Assembly: GCA_910584265.1 (NCBI GenBank)
Contig: CAJTZE010000015.1
Location: 1 to 62,689 of the forward strand
Source of the DNA: an uncultured Dorea sp.
GTDB lineage: Bacteria; Bacillota; Clostridia; Lachnospirales; Lachnospiraceae
DNA length: 62,689 bases
Direction: 5' to 3'
Part shown: in pieces, positions 61,101 to 62,689 of the stretch
Position numbering within the stretch: position 1 is the first letter of the stretch
How the letters are laid out: each line of letters starts with the position of its first letter
Position numbers and translations under genes: made by a program
Notes under the pieces: generated by a model
What the model saw: the letters and a program-made list of their open reading frames with translations, nothing else
Databases searched by the model: none
What the model was told of the DNA's origin: nothing

Positions 61101-61409
61101 CAAAAAATCGCCCTCTACTCTCATAAAGGGCGATGAAACATCACGGTACCACCTTTATTCTGCGAAAAAACTCTTCTCCGCACTTCTCCTCATATTCTAT
61201 AACGTGAACGACTCCGGGACTCCCTACTTAATCTGTTCAGAAATCCAGCTCCGAAGCTACCTTCCGCATCCCTCTTCCCAGACCGCCTTCCAGCCAGCGG
61301 ACGATCCTCTCTGCCGGATTCCCTATGCGTACTCCTCTTCTTCCTGGCTATTTTCCATCAGCCTGTATATCTGCCCTATATAAATAAGTATATATGCTGA
61401 CTTAAACTA
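61101..61409 (-). ncRNA. T-box riboswitch leader of valS
   Basis: The leader runs from the promoter at 61416-61444 to a terminator hairpin (61107-61134, 8-bp stem, followed by TTTTTTG on the minus strand). The conserved T-box sequence AGGTGGTACCG is at 61144-61154, placed to compete for the terminator. A GTA or GTC valine specifier is expected in stem I but was not fixed. Confidence 0.92.
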
Positions 61410-61415
61410 TTGACT

Positions 61416-61444
61416 ATGATAGCCGCAAGACCCTGATTTGTCAA
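61416..61444 (-). promoter_or_regulatory. Promoter of valS
   Basis: TTGACA (61439-61444), 17-bp spacer and TATCAT (61416-61421), directly upstream of the T-box leader. Confidence 0.8.
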
Positions 61445-61479
61445 GGATTTTAAAAATATTTCAGAAAGTCTTAAGTATT

Positions 61480-62628
61480 CTACTTCCCAAAGATCTCCGC
61501 AGCCTCCTTCATATTTTCCCGTATCGATACCCCAAACGGACATCTGGTTTCACAGGCTCCGCACCGGATGCATTCTCCCGCATGATGCTCTAATACCTCA
61601 TAGTGCTCTCGCACGGTCTCCGGCATATCTCCCTGAGCCTTTGCCAGATTCAGGAACTTCGTCACATCCGCCACACTGATCCCTGCCGGGCAGGGCGCGC
61701 AATGGCTGCAATACATACAATGGCCCTTCCAGCTGATCTTTGGGAAGGAAGCAAATGCTGCCGCGTAGTCCTTTTCCTCATCCGGTGCTGTTTCATAAGC
61801 AAGGCTTTCCTCTAGCTGCTCCAAAGAATGCGCCCCCGCAAGAACCGTAGAAACAGCCGGACGGGTCAGAGCATAATGAATACACTGGTTCACCGTAAGC
61901 GCTTTTCCTGCCGGCGAGAGCTCCGCATTCAGCAGATCGCCGCCGCCAAAAGCCTTCATAACGGTAATTCCCACACCTTTGCTCTGGCAGATCTCATAGA
62001 GCTTCTCTCTGTCAGGATCCATATTCACCAGCGGCTCCTCATATTTTTCTTCATTCCAGAGCTGATTTACATCTTCATCTGCCGGCTGCATATCATAACA
62101 GGGATTTACACTAAACATCAGCACTTCTATGTAACCGGTCTCCACTGCGTTTAGCGCCACATGCGGATTATGGCTGCTGAGTCCGATATGTTTTATAACT
62201 CCGGATCCTTTCAGCTCCAACGCATATTCCATAACCGGACCACGCTCAATCTCCTCCCAATCCTTTAGGGAATCGCAGTAATGGATCATGCCCACGTCAA
62301 TATAATCTGTCTGTAAAAGCCGCAGAGAATCCTCAAAAGCGGCTTTTACCTCTTCAATATTCCTGCTCCTTACATACTGTCCATCCTTCCAGACAGAACA
62401 GATATGAGACTGGATAATAAATTTATCCCTTCTTCCCCGCAGAGCCTCTCCCACATAGGCGCGGATCTCCGGGTCAGAAGTATACAGGTCAAAATAGTTA
62501 ATGCCATGCTTCTCTGCCGCGTCAAACATCCGCATGGTATTCTTATAGTTATCTTCCTTAAAGCCCTCGCAGCCCATACCAATCTCACTGACCTTCAAGA
62601 CTGTATTTCCCAAATTACGGTAATTCAT
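61480..62628 (-). CDS. Fe-S aldo/keto reductase family protein
   Basis: A 382-residue protein with a TIM-barrel AKR domain and C-terminal cysteine clusters (CMYCSHCAPC and CIRCGACETRC) for 4Fe-4S. The Asp and Tyr (NYFDLYTSDPE) and His (MIHYCD) of the AKR tetrad are present, but the strand that normally carries the Lys reads FIIQSHI. Activity may therefore differ from ordinary reductases. The ATG at 62628 follows AGGAGG; an upstream TTG at 62634 is less likely. Confidence 0.85.
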   Translation of the reverse strand: MNYRNLGNTVLKVSEIGMGCEGFKEDNYKNTMRMFDAAEKHGINYFDLYTSDPEIRAYVGEALRGRRDKFIIQSHICSVWKDGQYVRSRNIEEVKAAFEDSLRLLQTDYIDVGMIHYCDSLKDWEEIERGPVMEYALELKGSGVIKHIGLSSHNPHVALNAVETGYIEVLMFSVNPCYDMQPADEDVNQLWNEEKYEEPLVNMDPDREKLYEICQSKGVGITVMKAFGGGDLLNAELSPAGKALTVNQCIHYALTRPAVSTVLAGAHSLEQLEESLAYETAPDEEKDYAAAFASFPKISWKGHCMYCSHCAPCPAGISVADVTKFLNLAKAQGDMPETVREHYEVLEHHAGECIRCGACETRCPFGVSIRENMKEAAEIFGK

Positions 62629-62665
62629 ATGCAATATCCTCCTACCTCAATATTTGAAATTTGTC

Positions 62666-62685
62666 AATATATCTCCCGATATATT
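62666..62685. promoter_or_regulatory. Palindrome upstream of the aldo/keto reductase
   Basis: AATATATC and GATATATT arms (8 bp, perfect) around a 4-nt centre, about 40 bp before the start codon. A TTGACA overlaps its gene-proximal side. It looks like a repressor operator; the window ends here. Confidence 0.5.
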
Positions 62686-62689
62686 TTTG

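Overview
The window is a chromosomal segment from a spore-forming, Gram-positive anaerobe, most likely a gut Lachnospiraceae species (Clostridia). The evidence is a spoIIA-spoVA sporulation operon, a HydG maturase for [FeFe]-hydrogenase, a valS T-box leader, PTS and Mgl-type sugar uptake, YesN/YesM-type sensing, and a split purine pathway (stand-alone AICAR transformylase plus archaeal-type PurO). The genus is inference; no 16S sequence is visible. Most genes lie on the minus strand.

Layout. 1-120: a minus-strand promoter and leader of rRNA-operon type that runs off the left edge. 226-2368: two tRNA-Ser genes, each with its own promoter, flanking a zinc-ribbon/CD225-like membrane protein and a DUF2752 protein. 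2469-7456: a glucitol-type PTS operon (SorC-family regulator, srlA, srlE, srlB, a COG4091-type NAD(P) oxidoreductase where srlD would be expected, gutM). 7642-12351: tsaE-tsaB-rimI-zinc ribbon-rnz-tsaD-ispD, which covers t6A tRNA modification, tRNA 3' processing and the isoprenoid enzyme IspD. 12451-19059: a VOC protein, larB-larC-larE for the nickel-pincer cofactor, an Fe-S aldo/keto reductase and Tex. 19231-30294: a TetR regulator, a possible small RNA, and a galactose/glucose uptake and sensing locus. 30538-31959: hydG. 32134-37897: a GlpP-controlled glycerol locus. 37963-39926: nth, an sce7726-like gene and a decayed rhuM. 40085-44256: purine genes, YitT, an ArgB-like protein and GreA. 44360-49713: remnants of an ABC exporter, then PadR/DUF2812 and MerR/YbjQ/ABC-transporter cassettes. 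49831-53080: spoVAC-AB-AA, a 53-residue protein, sigF, spoIIAB and spoIIAA. 53220-61056: a TPR membrane protein, folC, an LTA-synthase-like sulfatase and valS. 61480-62628: a second Fe-S aldo/keto reductase.

The most unusual item is at 28990-30294. The binding protein of the Mgl transporter carries every recognisable MglB motif, but in circularly permuted order: the segment that normally begins the mature protein is at the C-terminus. A second MglB homologue in the same locus (20026-21060) has the normal order and serves as an internal control. The partner permease has an N-terminal coiled coil of about 200 residues. The locus also encodes a YesN/YesM pair and a membrane-anchored periplasmic-binding-type protein, which suggests a sugar sensor coupled to the transporter.

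Other points of interest are a catalytically degenerate ArgB homologue, a MerR regulator with two membrane segments, several small genes under 60 residues, a GlpP-type leader terminator, and two areas of gene decay (about 39.4-39.9 kb and 44.4-45.3 kb). All calls come from reading the sequence; no database search was run.
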